Source: Porticoccaceae bacterium (lineage in GTDB: Bacteria; Pseudomonadota; Gammaproteobacteria; Pseudomonadales; Porticoccaceae). From it: 7,293 nucleotides of DNA. The notes under the pieces are model-generated. The model saw only the letters and a program-made list of their open reading frames with translations. It had not been told where the DNA came from and did not search any database. Below, piece by piece: positions 1 through 7,293 of the stretch. The DNA is taken from NCBI GenBank assembly GCA_002720735.1, contig PBJN01000051.1, positions 10,438 to 17,730 of the forward strand. Direction: 5' to 3'. Made by a program: the position numbers and the translations under genes. Numbering within the stretch: position 1 is the first letter of the stretch; every line of letters starts with the position of its first letter.

Positions 1-3000
1 AGGCGCATTACCGCCAGACATATCCGTCAACTCGCAAAAAATGAGGTGACAACCTTAGAGGTCTCGGACGAATATTTGTTGGGACGCCGTTTGGCAAGAG
101 ATATTGAAGATCTGGAAACTGGTGAATTACTGTTCGAATGCAACACTGAAATTAATGCTGAAAATCTCAAGACGTTAGTAAATGCGGGTATCTTCAAAAT
201 TGAAACGCTTTATACCAATGATTTAGACTGCGGGCCTTTCATTTCTGATACGCTTCGCACAGATCCCTCTCGCACTCAATTAGAGGCGCTGGTAGAAATT
301 TACAGAATGATGCGCCCTGGAGAACCGCCAACAAAAGAATCAGCCGAGAACCTTTTTTATAATCTGTTTTTTAATATCGAGCGATATGATCTTTCTGGGG
401 TTGGCAGGATGAAATTTAACCGACGTCTTGGACGCGCTGATGAGGATGGTTCTGGGATTCTCTATGATCATCGATATTTTTCAAACTTAAAAAATGATGA
501 GGCTCAAGAGTTGGTAGAGTCATACAAGGAGGCATCTGATATTGCCGATGTCATGAAGATGTTGATTGATATAAGAAATGGTAAAGGAGCCGTTGACGAC
601 ATTGATCATCTCGGAAATCGAAGAATTCGCTCCGTTGGTGAGATGGCAGAAAATCAGTTCAGAGTAGGGTTAGTTCGAGTGGAACGAGCTGTCAAAGAGC
701 GTTTAGGGGTCGCCGAGTCGGAAAGTTTAATGCCACAGGATTTAATCAATGCTAAACCGGTGGCGGCAGCGATGAAAGAATTCTTCGGATCAAGCCAGTT
801 GTCTCAGTTCATGGATCAAAACAATCCGTTATCAGAAATTACTCATAAACGTCGCGTTTCTGCTTTAGGGCCTGGAGGGTTGACTCGAGAGCGTGCTGGA
901 TTTGAAGTCAGAGATGTCCATCCAACTCACTACGGTCGGGTATGTCCTATCGAGACTCCTGAGGGACCAAATATTGGTCTCATAAACTCTCTAGCTACTT
1001 ATGCAAGGACGAACAGTTACGGGTTTATTGAAACGCCTTACAGGAGAGTAGAGGATGGGCGCGTAACGAGTGAGATTGAATATTTGTCAGCAATAAATGA
1101 ATCACAATTTGTGATTGCTCAAGCATCTTCTATATTGGATACATCCGATAAATTGTCTGAAGATTTAGTAACAGTGCGTCATCAAAACGAATTTACGGTA
1201 AAATCTCCCGAAGAAGTTGATTATATGGATGTTTCCCCGCATCAAGTTGTTTCTGTGGCCGCTTCCTTAATACCGTTCTTAGAGCATGATGACGCCAATC
1301 GAGCACTTATGGGTTCCAATATGCAGCGACAGGCAGTTCCGACTCTCATAGCAGAGGCGCCTCTAGTCGGAACTGGTATTGAAAGAAAAGTAGCTAGCGA
1401 CTCGGGTGTTTGTAAAGTGGCCCTCAGAGGCGGGATTGTTGAGAGCGTTGACGCTGCTAGGATTGTTGTGAGAGTAAGTGAATCTGAGGTGGCGCAAGGA
1501 GAAGCCGGAGTAGATATCTACAATTTAACAAAGTATACAAGGTCAAATCAAAACACATGTATTAATCAGCGACCAATTGTAAAGTACGGCGATCAAATTT
1601 CCCGTGGAGATGTTCTCGCTGATGGGCCCTCTGTAGATTTAGGGGAATTGGCGCTCGGTCAAAATATGCGCATAGCATTCATGCCTTGGAACGGGTACAA
1701 CTTTGAGGACTCAATTTTAATTTCAGAGCGGGTGGTGCAAGAGGATCGCTTTACGACAATCCACATTCAAGAGCTAACTTGTGTGGCGAGAGACACGAAG
1801 CTTGGTTCAGAGGATATAACTGCGGATATCCCAAATGTGGGAGAAGCTGCACTTTCACGACTTGACGAATCAGGTATCGTTTACATTGGTGCAGAGGTTG
1901 CTGCTGGTGATATTTTGGTGGGGAAGGTTACGCCTAAAGGTGAAACTCAGCTCACCCCAGAGGAGAAACTTCTCAGAGCCATTTTTGGTGAGAAGGCGTC
2001 TGATGTTAAAGACACCTCTTTGCGTGTTCCAACTAGTACAAAAGGCACCGTAATTGATGTGCAAGTTTTTACAAGAGACGGACTTGATAAGGACCAACGC
2101 TCTTTGGATATAGAGAAGATGGAGCTGGATCAGTTTCAAAAAGATTTAAATGATGAGTATCGAATAGTTGAGAATGCCACTTTAGCTCGGCTTTTTGCAG
2201 CTGTCGATGGAGCTCCGGTTGTAAAAGCGAGGGGTATTGCTGAAGGTTCTATTATTGATGCCGCAACAGCTGCACAGTATTCAGCGGACGACTGGTTCGA
2301 TATCCGGATGGAATCGCCCGAAATAAATGAGCAGTTTGCTCAGGCAAAAGAGCAGCTTCAAGAGCGACGTGCTTTGCTCGATGAACGCTTCGAAGAAAAA
2401 AAGAGGAAGCTTCAAAGTGGAGACGATTTGGCTCCCGGAGTTTTGAAAACTGTAAAAGTATATCTAGCAGTAAGACGCAGAATTCAGCCTGGAGACAAGA
2501 TGGCTGGACGGCACGGTAACAAGGGTGTCATATCAGTGATAAAACCTGTTGAAGATATGCCTTATGACGTTGATGGGGTGCCAGTTGATATTGTTTTAAA
2601 TCCGTTGGGGGTCCCCTCTAGGATGAATGTGGGTCAAATACTGGAGACCCACATGGGAATGGCTGCAAAGGGTCTTGGGGTAAAGATAGATAAAATGCTC
2701 AGAGAGCAGGCACAGTTGGTTAATATACGGCGTTTTCTACAAGAGATTTATGACACTGGCGATACAGTGTTCAAAACTGACTTAGCAACATTGTCGGATG
2801 CAGAAGTGCTTGAGTTAGCGTCGAACTTGCGGCGTGGCGTTCCAATTGCGACTCCTGTTTTTGACGGCGCGAATGAGGTTGAAGTAAAGAAACTACTATC
2901 TCTTGCCGATTTATCTGAATCTGGGCAATGCGATCTTTATGATGGTCGGACAGGTGATAAATTTGATCGACCTGTTACCGTTGGCTATATGTACGTGCTG

Positions 3001-3330
3001 AAGCTTAATCATTTAGTGGACGACAAGATGCATGCTCGATCAACAGGGTCCTACAGTTTGGTAACGCAGCAACCCCTGGGGGGTAAGGCGCAATTTGGCG
3101 GTCAGCGGTTCGGAGAAATGGAGGTTTGGGCATTGGAAGCCTATGGGGCAGCCTATACCTTGCAAGAAATGCTTACGGTGAAATCTGATGATGTCGTTGG
3201 TAGAACCAAAATGTACAAAAATATCGTTGACGGAGATCACCTTATGGAACCCGGTATGCCGGAATCATTCAACGTCTTGGTCAAAGAAATACGTTCTTTG
3301 GGAATTAACATTGAGCTGGAGCACGAATAG
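1..3330 (+). CDS. rpoB: RNA polymerase beta subunit, 5' end outside window
   Basis: Encodes the beta subunit of DNA-dependent RNA polymerase, which forms one pincer of the DNA cleft and half of the active site. The frame is open from base 1 and ends at TAG 3328-3330. The GTG at 46 is not the start, because bases 1-45 already encode conserved beta sequence ([11 protein letters not shown]). Codon 1 matches about residue 267 of the 1342-residue E. coli protein, so the N-terminal protrusion and part of the lobe are missing. Visible in order: the rest of the lobe with a 22-residue insertion (463-528), the rifampicin cluster (codons 266-289), the fork and NFEDS acidic pair (codons 569-570), the flap, a variable SI2 region about 12 residues longer than in E. 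coli (roughly 2080-2410), active-site lysines in GDK and GNK (codons 833, 841), and the conserved C-terminal clamp ending IELEHE. It is followed by rpoC on the same strand, and the usual rplJL genes would lie upstream. Assignment is secure. Confidence 0.99.
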   Translation, partial: RRITARHIRQLAKNEVTTLEVSDEYLLGRRLARDIEDLETGELLFECNTEINAENLKTLVNAGIFKIETLYTNDLDCGPFISDTLRTDPSRTQLEALVEIYRMMRPGEPPTKESAENLFYNLFFNIERYDLSGVGRMKFNRRLGRADEDGSGILYDHRYFSNLKNDEAQELVESYKEASDIADVMKMLIDIRNGKGAVDDIDHLGNRRIRSVGEMAENQFRVGLVRVERAVKERLGVAESESLMPQDLINAKPVAAAMKEFFGSSQLSQFMDQNNPLSEITHKRRVSALGPGGLTRERAGFEVRDVHPTHYGRVCPIETPEGPNIGLINSLATYARTNSYGFIETPYRRVEDGRVTSEIEYLSAINESQFVIAQASSILDTSDKLSEDLVTVRHQNEFTVKSPEEVDYMDVSPHQVVSVAASLIPFLEHDDANRALMGSNMQRQAVPTLIAEAPLVGTGIERKVASDSGVCKVALRGGIVESVDAARIVVRVSESEVAQGEAGVDIYNLTKYTRSNQNTCINQRPIVKYGDQISRGDVLADGPSVDLGELALGQNMRIAFMPWNGYNFEDSILISERVVQEDRFTTIHIQELTCVARDTKLGSEDITADIPNVGEAALSRLDESGIVYIGAEVAAGDILVGKVTPKGETQLTPEEKLLRAIFGEKASDVKDTSLRVPTSTKGTVIDVQVFTRDGLDKDQRSLDIEKMELDQFQKDLNDEYRIVENATLARLFAAVDGAPVVKARGIAEGSIIDAATAAQYSADDWFDIRMESPEINEQFAQAKEQLQERRALLDERFEEKKRKLQSGDDLAPGVLKTVKVYLAVRRRIQPGDKMAGRHGNKGVISVIKPVEDMPYDVDGVPVDIVLNPLGVPSRMNVGQILETHMGMAAKGLGVKIDKMLREQAQLVNIRRFLQEIYDTGDTVFKTDLATLSDAEVLELASNLRRGVPIATPVFDGANEVEVKKLLSLADLSESGQCDLYDGRTGDKFDRPVTVGYMYVLKLNHLVDDKMHARSTGSYSLVTQQPLGGKAQFGGQRFGEMEVWALEAYGAAYTLQEMLTVKSDDVVGRTKMYKNIVDGDHLMEPGMPESFNVLVKEIRSLGINIELEHE
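463..528 (+). other. 22-residue in-frame insertion in the RpoB lobe
   Basis: Between the conserved GSGIL (ending at 462) and the helix containing DVMK (541-558), this protein has 22 more residues than I recall for E. coli or Pseudomonas RpoB. The extra segment begins [10 protein letters not shown] and ends ELVESYK. It is charged, with three tyrosines, and its second half runs into the following acidic, probably helical stretch. The insertion point corresponds to about E. coli residue 420, in the lobe that faces downstream DNA. Flanks on both sides align without further gaps, so this is a clean insertion and not a frameshift. The exact edges are uncertain by a few codons. Confidence 0.75.
796..867 (+). 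other. rpoB: rifampicin-binding cluster of RpoB, sensitive-type residues
   Basis: This stretch encodes the cluster I region lining the RNA exit path next to the active site, where rifampicin binds. At the positions best known for resistance (E. coli numbering) the codons encode Q513 (805), D516 (814), S522 (832), H526 (844), R529 (853), S531 (859) and L533 (865), all wild-type. The downstream [12 protein letters not shown] segment (cluster II) is also unaltered. On sequence alone the polymerase would be expected to be rifampicin-sensitive. Cluster N, around E. coli V146, lies outside the window. Confidence 0.9.
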
Positions 3331-3342
3331 CCTGGCTTGAAC

Positions 3343-3381
3343 TCTTTGCAGCTGCTTGATAGCTGCGGGGACTATTTTTTT
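3343..3381 (+). terminator. terminator-like stem-loop plus T run between rpoB and rpoC
   Basis: The arms TCTTTGCAGCT (3343-3353) and AGCTGCGGGGA (3361-3371) can pair over 11 positions as RNA: a perfect 6-bp core GCAGCT/AGCTGC, three G-U pairs, then C-G and U-A. The loop is the 7 bases GCTTGAT. Three bases later there is a run of seven T (3375-3381). This is the shape of an intrinsic terminator, 12 bases after the rpoB stop codon. Because rpoC follows immediately with its own ribosome site and no obvious promoter, full termination is unlikely. A weak attenuator, an RNase processing site or an mRNA-stabilising hairpin are all possible. The G-U pairs and the 3-base gap before the T run suggest modest strength. 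Confidence 0.45.
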
Positions 3382-3385
3382 ATTT

Positions 3386-3390
3386 GGAGG
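3386..3390 (+). promoter_or_regulatory. ribosome binding site of rpoC
   Basis: GGAGG lies 7 bases before the TTG at 3398, within a T-rich leader. This near-consensus Shine-Dalgarno sequence at good spacing is the main nucleotide evidence for the non-ATG start. It begins only five bases after the T run of the upstream hairpin, so folding there should leave the site exposed. Confidence 0.9.
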
Positions 3391-3397
3391 ATAAGTC

Positions 3398-6300
3398 TTG
3401 AAAGACCTTGTAAATCTGCTCAAGCAAAAAGATCAAAGTAGCGAATTTGACAATTTGCGAATTAGTTTAGCTTCTCCAGAGATGATCCGATCTTGGTCAT
3501 TTGGTGAGGTGAAGAAACCTGAAACAATTAACTACAGGACATTTAAGCCAGAAAGAGAGGGCCTTTTTTGCGCAAAAATTTTTGGTCCTGTCAAAGACTA
3601 CGAGTGTTTGTGCGGTAAATACAAACGTATGAAGCATCGAGGTATTGTGTGTGAAAAGTGTGGGGTAGAAGTGACCCTTACAAAAGTTAGAAGAGAGCGA
3701 ATGGGACATATTGAATTAGCCTGTCCAGTGGCTCACATTTGGTTTCTGAAATCGTTACCATCTCGCATTGGACTTATGCTTGACATGACCCTTCGGGAGA
3801 TAGAGAGAGTCCTTTACTTTGAATCGTTCGTTGTCACTGATCCTGGGTTAACGACACTTGAAAAAGGTCAACTTTTAACGGACGAAGAGTACTTTGAGGC
3901 AATGAGTGAGTTTGGAGATGAATTTGTGGCCTTAATGGGAGCAGATGCCATTCAGTCATTGTTAAGGGAAATTAATTTAGATGACGAAATAGCTAGTATT
4001 CGAGAGGAAATACCAATTACGCGTTCTGAAACAAAAATTAAAAAGATTTCTAAAAGATTGAAGTTGCTGGAGGCATTTCATGGCTCCGGCAACAAGCCTG
4101 AATGGATGATTTTAAAGGCTTTGCCGGTGCTACCGCCAGATTTAAGGCCATTAGTTCCTCTCGATGGAGGACGTTTTGCGACATCAGATTTGAACGATTT
4201 GTACCGGAGAGTGATCAACAGAAACAATCGCTTAAAACGACTTTTGGAGTTGAGTGCTCCGGACATTATTGTTCGTAATGAGAAACGAATGTTACAAGAG
4301 TCAGTCGATGCGCTTTTAGATAATGGGCGCCGAGGGCGAGCAATCACAGGATCCAACAAGCGTCCACTAAAGTCACTAGCTGACATGATCAAGGGAAAGC
4401 AGGGACGCTTTCGCCAGAATTTGTTAGGAAAAAGAGTGGATTATTCTGGCCGATCGGTAATCGTAGTTGGCCCAACTCTCCGACTACATCAGTGTGGATT
4501 ACCAAAACGCATGGCTTTGGAGCTCTTTAAGCCCTTTATTTTCAGTAAACTTGAGCTAAGGGGTTTGGCAACTACCATAAAAGCGGCAAAAAAAATGGTG
4601 GAGAGAGAAGAAGCGGTTGTCTGGGATATTCTTGATGAGGTTATTCGAGAACATCCGGTATTGTTGAATCGTGCGCCAACCCTCCACCGTCTTGGCATAC
4701 AGGCTTTTGAACCAGTTCTTATTGAAGGAAAGGCTATTAATTTGCATCCTTTGGTGTGTGCCGCTTATAACGCTGATTTTGACGGAGACCAAATGGCGGT
4801 TCATGTTCCTCTCACAATTGAGGCTCAAATGGAGGCAAGAGCCTTGATGATGTCAACTAATAATATTCTCTCTCCAGCTTCAGGTGAACCTATAATTGTT
4901 CCCTCGCAGGATGTAGTTTTGGGGTTGTATTACATGACCCGTGCGCGAATAAATGTGCTTGGAGAGGGCATGGTCTTCAGTGATGTGAGAGAAGTATCGC
5001 GAGCTTACCTCTCAAAATGCGTCGATTTGCAAGCACGAATAAAGGTCCGGGTTAATGAGACTTCAATTAATGAGGTTACTGGCGAACGTTCGGCTGTCAG
5101 AAGCATCGAGGAAACGACAGTCGGAAGAGCATTACTTTGGGATATTACACCTGACGGAGTTCCATTTTCATTGGTGAACAGGCCAATGGTCAAAAGAGCG
5201 ATTTCAACCGTCATAAATGAGTGTTATCGGCGGATTGGGCTCAAAGACACCGTTATTTTTGCAGACCAGCTAATGTATATGGGATTCGATTTTTCTACCA
5301 GGTCAGGGGCTTCTATAGGGGTGAATGATTTTGTCATACCAGAAGATAAACAAGAGATCATTAGTTCGGCAGATGAGCAAGTGCGAGAGATAGAGAGTCA
5401 GTTTGCATCTGGCCTTGTCACTCAAGGCGAAAAATATAATAAAGTTATTGATATCTGGTCACAGGCAAATGACAAAGTTGCTAAATCTATGATGAAGGGT
5501 ATTAGCAAGGATAACTTTGTTAATTCAGAGGGAAATCAAGAACAGCAAGATTCATTTAATTCCGTTTTTATAATGGCAGACTCTGGCGCGCGGGGATCAC
5601 CCGCGCAAATACGTCAGTTGGCGGGAATGCGAGGACTGATGGCGCGCCCTGACGGATCTATAATAGAAACTCCAATTACAGCAAATTTTCGTGAGGGGCT
5701 TAATGTGCTTCAATACTTTATTTCCACCCATGGAGCGCGAAAAGGGCTTGCTGACACGGCCTTGAAGACAGCAAATTCTGGATACTTAACGCGGCGTTTA
5801 GTCGATGTTGCACAGGATGTTGTTGTTACGGAAACTGATTGTGGAACAACGGACGGATTGGTCATGTCGCCGGTGATTGAAGGAGGCGATATCATTGAGA
5901 CTCTTGGAGATCGTATTTTAGGCAGAGTGGTAGCCTCCGATGTAAAATACCCGGGCACTGAAGAAATAGCAATTCCTTTGGGAACGATGATTGATGAGCA
6001 ATGGGTAAAACGTATCGAAAGTGCTGGTATCGATGAGGTGAAGGTGAGGTCGCCTATTACTTGCGAGGTGCGCCATGGAATATGCGCGGCATGTTATGGA
6101 CGTGACTTAGCAAGAGGCCACAGAGTCAATCAGGGCGAATCAGTAGGAGTTATTGCAGCGCAGTCCATCGGAGAGCCGGGCACTCAGCTAACGATGCGTA
6201 CATTCCATATCGGGGGCGCTGCATCTCGAGCATCAGCAGTAGACAACGTAAAGGTCAAGCAGAAGGGGACCGTCCGCCTAATTAATTTAAAGACTGTTCA

Positions 6301-7293
6301 AAACAAGGCGGGCCATCTGGTTGCTGTTTCCCGATCTGGCGCGTTGGCCATTACAGATGAAAATGGCAGAGAGAGAGAAAGATACAAATTGCCTTATGGG
6401 GCAATGATCAAAGTTAAGGACTCTGACAGAGTTAATGCCGGTGATGTAGTCGCTAATTGGGATCCGCACACTCATCCTATAGTTACTGAAGTTTCTGGTA
6501 ACGCAGCTTTCTCTGGCATGGAAGAGGGTTTGAGCACCCGGCAGCAGACCGATGAGATAACGGGTCTAACAAGCATCTCAATTATCGATCAAAACGAGCG
6601 TCCAGCAGCGGGAAAAGATTTAAAACCAATAATTTCCCTCACAGATTCTAATGGCAAGGAATTAATTTTTCCAAATTCTACGGTTCCTGCACATTACCCA
6701 CTCCCCGCAAATGCAAGCATAAGTATCAGTGATGGAGAACAGATTGAAATTGGTCAAGTCATTGCTCGCATTCCACAAGAATCTGGTGGTACAAAGGATA
6801 TTACTGGGGGATTGCCGAGGGTTGCTGATTTATTTGAAGCCAGAAAACCTAAAGACCCGGCAATCCTTGCTGAAATCACGGGCACTGTAACTCTTGGTAA
6901 AGAGACTAAAGGAAAATTGCGTTTGGTCATCACACCAGATGATGGGAAACCCCTTGCAAATGGCAAGTTACAGTATGAAGAATTAATCCCAAAATGGCGC
7001 CAATTAGGTGTGTTCGAGGGAGAGCACGTAGAAAAAGGCGAGGTCATTTCGGATGGACCCCCAACTCCTCATGATATCTTGCGCTTAAAAGGCATCGGCG
7101 AGCTCGCAAAATATATTGTTAATGAAATTCAGGAAGTATACAGGTTGCAAGGGGTTAAAATTAACGACAAGCACATAGAAGTTATTACACGACAGATGTT
7201 GAGAAAAGTTGAGATAACAGATATGGGCGATTCTTCTCTAATAAGGGGCGAGCAGGTCGAGTATCGGCAAGTAATTGAGGAAAATGAGAGGCT
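3398..7293 (+). CDS. rpoC: RNA polymerase beta' subunit, 3' end outside window
   Basis: Encodes beta', the clamp and catalytic subunit of RNA polymerase. I read 1298 codons plus two bases with no stop; the E. coli protein has 1407 residues, so about 100-115 codons are missing. The start is TTG, chosen because MKDLVNLLK matches the known N-terminus (MKDLL-type) and GGAGG sits 7 bases upstream. Numbering equals E. coli up to the active site. In order: zinc finger 1 (C70, C72, C85, C88), clamp, rudder and lid region, NADFDGD magnesium loop (residues 458-464), secondary-channel segment, bridge helix (about 770-805), zinc site 2 (C815, C889, C896, C899), trigger loop (M933, R934, H937) split by SI3, and the jaw with a 6-residue insertion (1181-1192). 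Residues matching the E. coli ppGpp sites are present. The gene follows rpoB by 67 bp with no clear promoter, so it is probably cotranscribed. Assignment is secure. Confidence 0.99.
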   Translation, partial: MKDLVNLLKQKDQSSEFDNLRISLASPEMIRSWSFGEVKKPETINYRTFKPEREGLFCAKIFGPVKDYECLCGKYKRMKHRGIVCEKCGVEVTLTKVRRERMGHIELACPVAHIWFLKSLPSRIGLMLDMTLREIERVLYFESFVVTDPGLTTLEKGQLLTDEEYFEAMSEFGDEFVALMGADAIQSLLREINLDDEIASIREEIPITRSETKIKKISKRLKLLEAFHGSGNKPEWMILKALPVLPPDLRPLVPLDGGRFATSDLNDLYRRVINRNNRLKRLLELSAPDIIVRNEKRMLQESVDALLDNGRRGRAITGSNKRPLKSLADMIKGKQGRFRQNLLGKRVDYSGRSVIVVGPTLRLHQCGLPKRMALELFKPFIFSKLELRGLATTIKAAKKMVEREEAVVWDILDEVIREHPVLLNRAPTLHRLGIQAFEPVLIEGKAINLHPLVCAAYNADFDGDQMAVHVPLTIEAQMEARALMMSTNNILSPASGEPIIVPSQDVVLGLYYMTRARINVLGEGMVFSDVREVSRAYLSKCVDLQARIKVRVNETSINEVTGERSAVRSIEETTVGRALLWDITPDGVPFSLVNRPMVKRAISTVINECYRRIGLKDTVIFADQLMYMGFDFSTRSGASIGVNDFVIPEDKQEIISSADEQVREIESQFASGLVTQGEKYNKVIDIWSQANDKVAKSMMKGISKDNFVNSEGNQEQQDSFNSVFIMADSGARGSPAQIRQLAGMRGLMARPDGSIIETPITANFREGLNVLQYFISTHGARKGLADTALKTANSGYLTRRLVDVAQDVVVTETDCGTTDGLVMSPVIEGGDIIETLGDRILGRVVASDVKYPGTEEIAIPLGTMIDEQWVKRIESAGIDEVKVRSPITCEVRHGICAACYGRDLARGHRVNQGESVGVIAAQSIGEPGTQLTMRTFHIGGAASRASAVDNVKVKQKGTVRLINLKTVQNKAGHLVAVSRSGALAITDENGRERERYKLPYGAMIKVKDSDRVNAGDVVANWDPHTHPIVTEVSGNAAFSGMEEGLSTRQQTDEITGLTSISIIDQNERPAAGKDLKPIISLTDSNGKELIFPNSTVPAHYPLPANASISISDGEQIEIGQVIARIPQESGGTKDITGGLPRVADLFEARKPKDPAILAEITGTVTLGKETKGKLRLVITPDDGKPLANGKLQYEELIPKWRQLGVFEGEHVEKGEVISDGPPTPHDILRLKGIGELAKYIVNEIQEVYRLQGVKINDKHIEVITRQMLRKVEITDMGDSSLIRGEQVEYRQVIEENER
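3605..3661 (+). other. rpoC: RpoC N-terminal zinc-binding cysteines
   Basis: The codons at 3605, 3611, 3650 and 3659 encode cysteines 70, 72, 85 and 88 in a CxC-x12-CxxC pattern, at exactly the E. coli positions. In the family these bind one zinc ion near the RNA exit channel and the upstream clamp. All four ligands are present, so the metal site should be intact. Confidence 0.95.
4769..4789 (+). other. rpoC: RpoC catalytic magnesium loop NADFDGD
   Basis: The absolutely conserved NADFDGD motif occupies residues 458-464. Its three aspartates (460, 462, 464) hold the catalytic magnesium ions for nucleotide addition and transcript cleavage. The motif is perfect and at the same residue numbers as in E. 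coli, which also shows that the chosen TTG start and the N-terminal 457 residues carry no net insertion or deletion. Confidence 0.98.
5705..5812 (+). other. rpoC: RpoC bridge helix
   Basis: Residues about 770-805 correspond to the helix that crosses the active-site cleft and moves with the trigger loop during translocation. The segment from VLQYF through RRLVDVAQ matches my recollection of the E. coli helix (769-804) with no change. Boundaries are taken from family knowledge. Confidence 0.9.
5840..6094 (+). other. rpoC: RpoC second zinc site
   Basis: Cysteine codons at 5840, 6062, 6083 and 6092 give C815, C889, C896 and C899, each one residue later than E. coli C814, C888, C895 and C898. The one-residue shift comes from a single extra residue near 5040-5130 (before TTVGR). 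All four ligands of the structural zinc site beside the secondary channel are present. Confidence 0.93.
6227..6765 (+). other. rpoC: SI3 insertion within the RpoC trigger loop
   Basis: The first half of the trigger loop ([14 protein letters not shown], 6188-6229) is separated from its second half ([14 protein letters not shown], about 6770-6811) by roughly 180 residues of less conserved sequence. This is the lineage-specific insertion SI3, made of sandwich-barrel hybrid motifs, which is typical of gammaproteobacteria and some relatives and absent from Firmicutes. Patches such as YKLPYGA and [15 protein letters not shown] are recognisable. Boundaries are approximate. Confidence 0.85.

Noticed and set aside
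46..48. GTG as the start of a 1094-residue rpoB product
   Set aside because: The frame is open from base 1 and the 15 codons before it encode conserved RpoB residues ([11 protein letters not shown]). The true start is upstream of the window.
1835..2139. Small overlapping open frames on both strands inside rpoB (72 and 89 codons)
   Set aside because: Both lie fully inside conserved rpoB coding sequence, show no recognisable family, and have no convincing ribosome site. They are shadows.
3335..3359. Direct repeat GCTTGA (3335-3340 and 3354-3359) in the intergenic gap
   Set aside because: Six bases is within chance, and the second copy is the loop of the hairpin. There is no sign of an operator.
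5585..5648. Locally GC-rich GGCGCG and GGCGCGCC stretches
   Set aside because: They encode conserved SGARG and LMARPDG residues in frame, so codon constraint explains them.
6367..6379. Short AG dinucleotide run, possible slippage (phase-variable) repeat
   Set aside because: It encodes the [11 protein letters not shown] segment conserved at protein level in Pseudomonas RpoC, and five repeats is too short to argue for phase variation.
3497..7047. Several 62-104 codon minus-strand open frames opposite rpoC
   Set aside because: All lie opposite the intact, conserved rpoC frame and have no recognisable product. I see no reason to call antisense genes.
1..7293. A novel mobile, defence or biosynthetic system
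   Set aside because: Apart from the 67-bp gap, the whole window is two conserved polymerase genes in their usual order. No inserted gene, intein, intron or mobile-element boundary is seen in either frame.

Overview
This window is a stretch of core genome from a gammaproteobacterium. It holds the rpoB-rpoC gene pair, both on the + strand, which encodes the two large subunits (beta and beta') of RNA polymerase. Both genes are cut by the window edges: rpoB lacks its 5' part (about 265 codons by comparison with the E. coli protein recalled from memory) and rpoC lacks roughly its last 100-115 codons. I read both frames codon by codon and found no internal stop or frameshift.

Layout: bases 1-3330 are rpoB (1109 codons plus TAG). 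Bases 3331-3397 are a 67-bp intergenic gap holding a stem-loop followed by a run of T, then a strong Shine-Dalgarno site. Bases 3398-7293 are rpoC, starting at TTG and open to the end of the window. There is no other gene, RNA gene, mobile element or CRISPR array. The remaining open frames on either strand are out-of-frame shadows of these two conserved genes.

Taxonomy: beta carries the proteobacterial insertion SI2 and beta' the large trigger-loop insertion SI3. The wording of many variable stretches is closer to Pseudomonas-type gammaproteobacteria than to enterobacteria, for example the stretch just before the rpoC window end and the residues after the rifampicin cluster. Base composition is moderate (mid-40s percent GC by eye) and AGA/AGG arginine codons are common, unlike Pseudomonas itself. 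A marine or otherwise moderate-GC relative is plausible, but this is inference.

Function: the two products assemble with two alpha subunits and omega into core polymerase. All catalytic residues I checked are intact: the beta' NADFDGD magnesium loop, the bridge helix, the trigger loop, both zinc sites, and the beta lysines around the active site. The rifampicin pocket has the sensitive-type residues. The points worth a second look are a 22-residue insertion in the beta lobe, a terminator-like hairpin between rpoB and rpoC, and small beta' differences in the jaw and near the secondary channel. I see no new biological system here.
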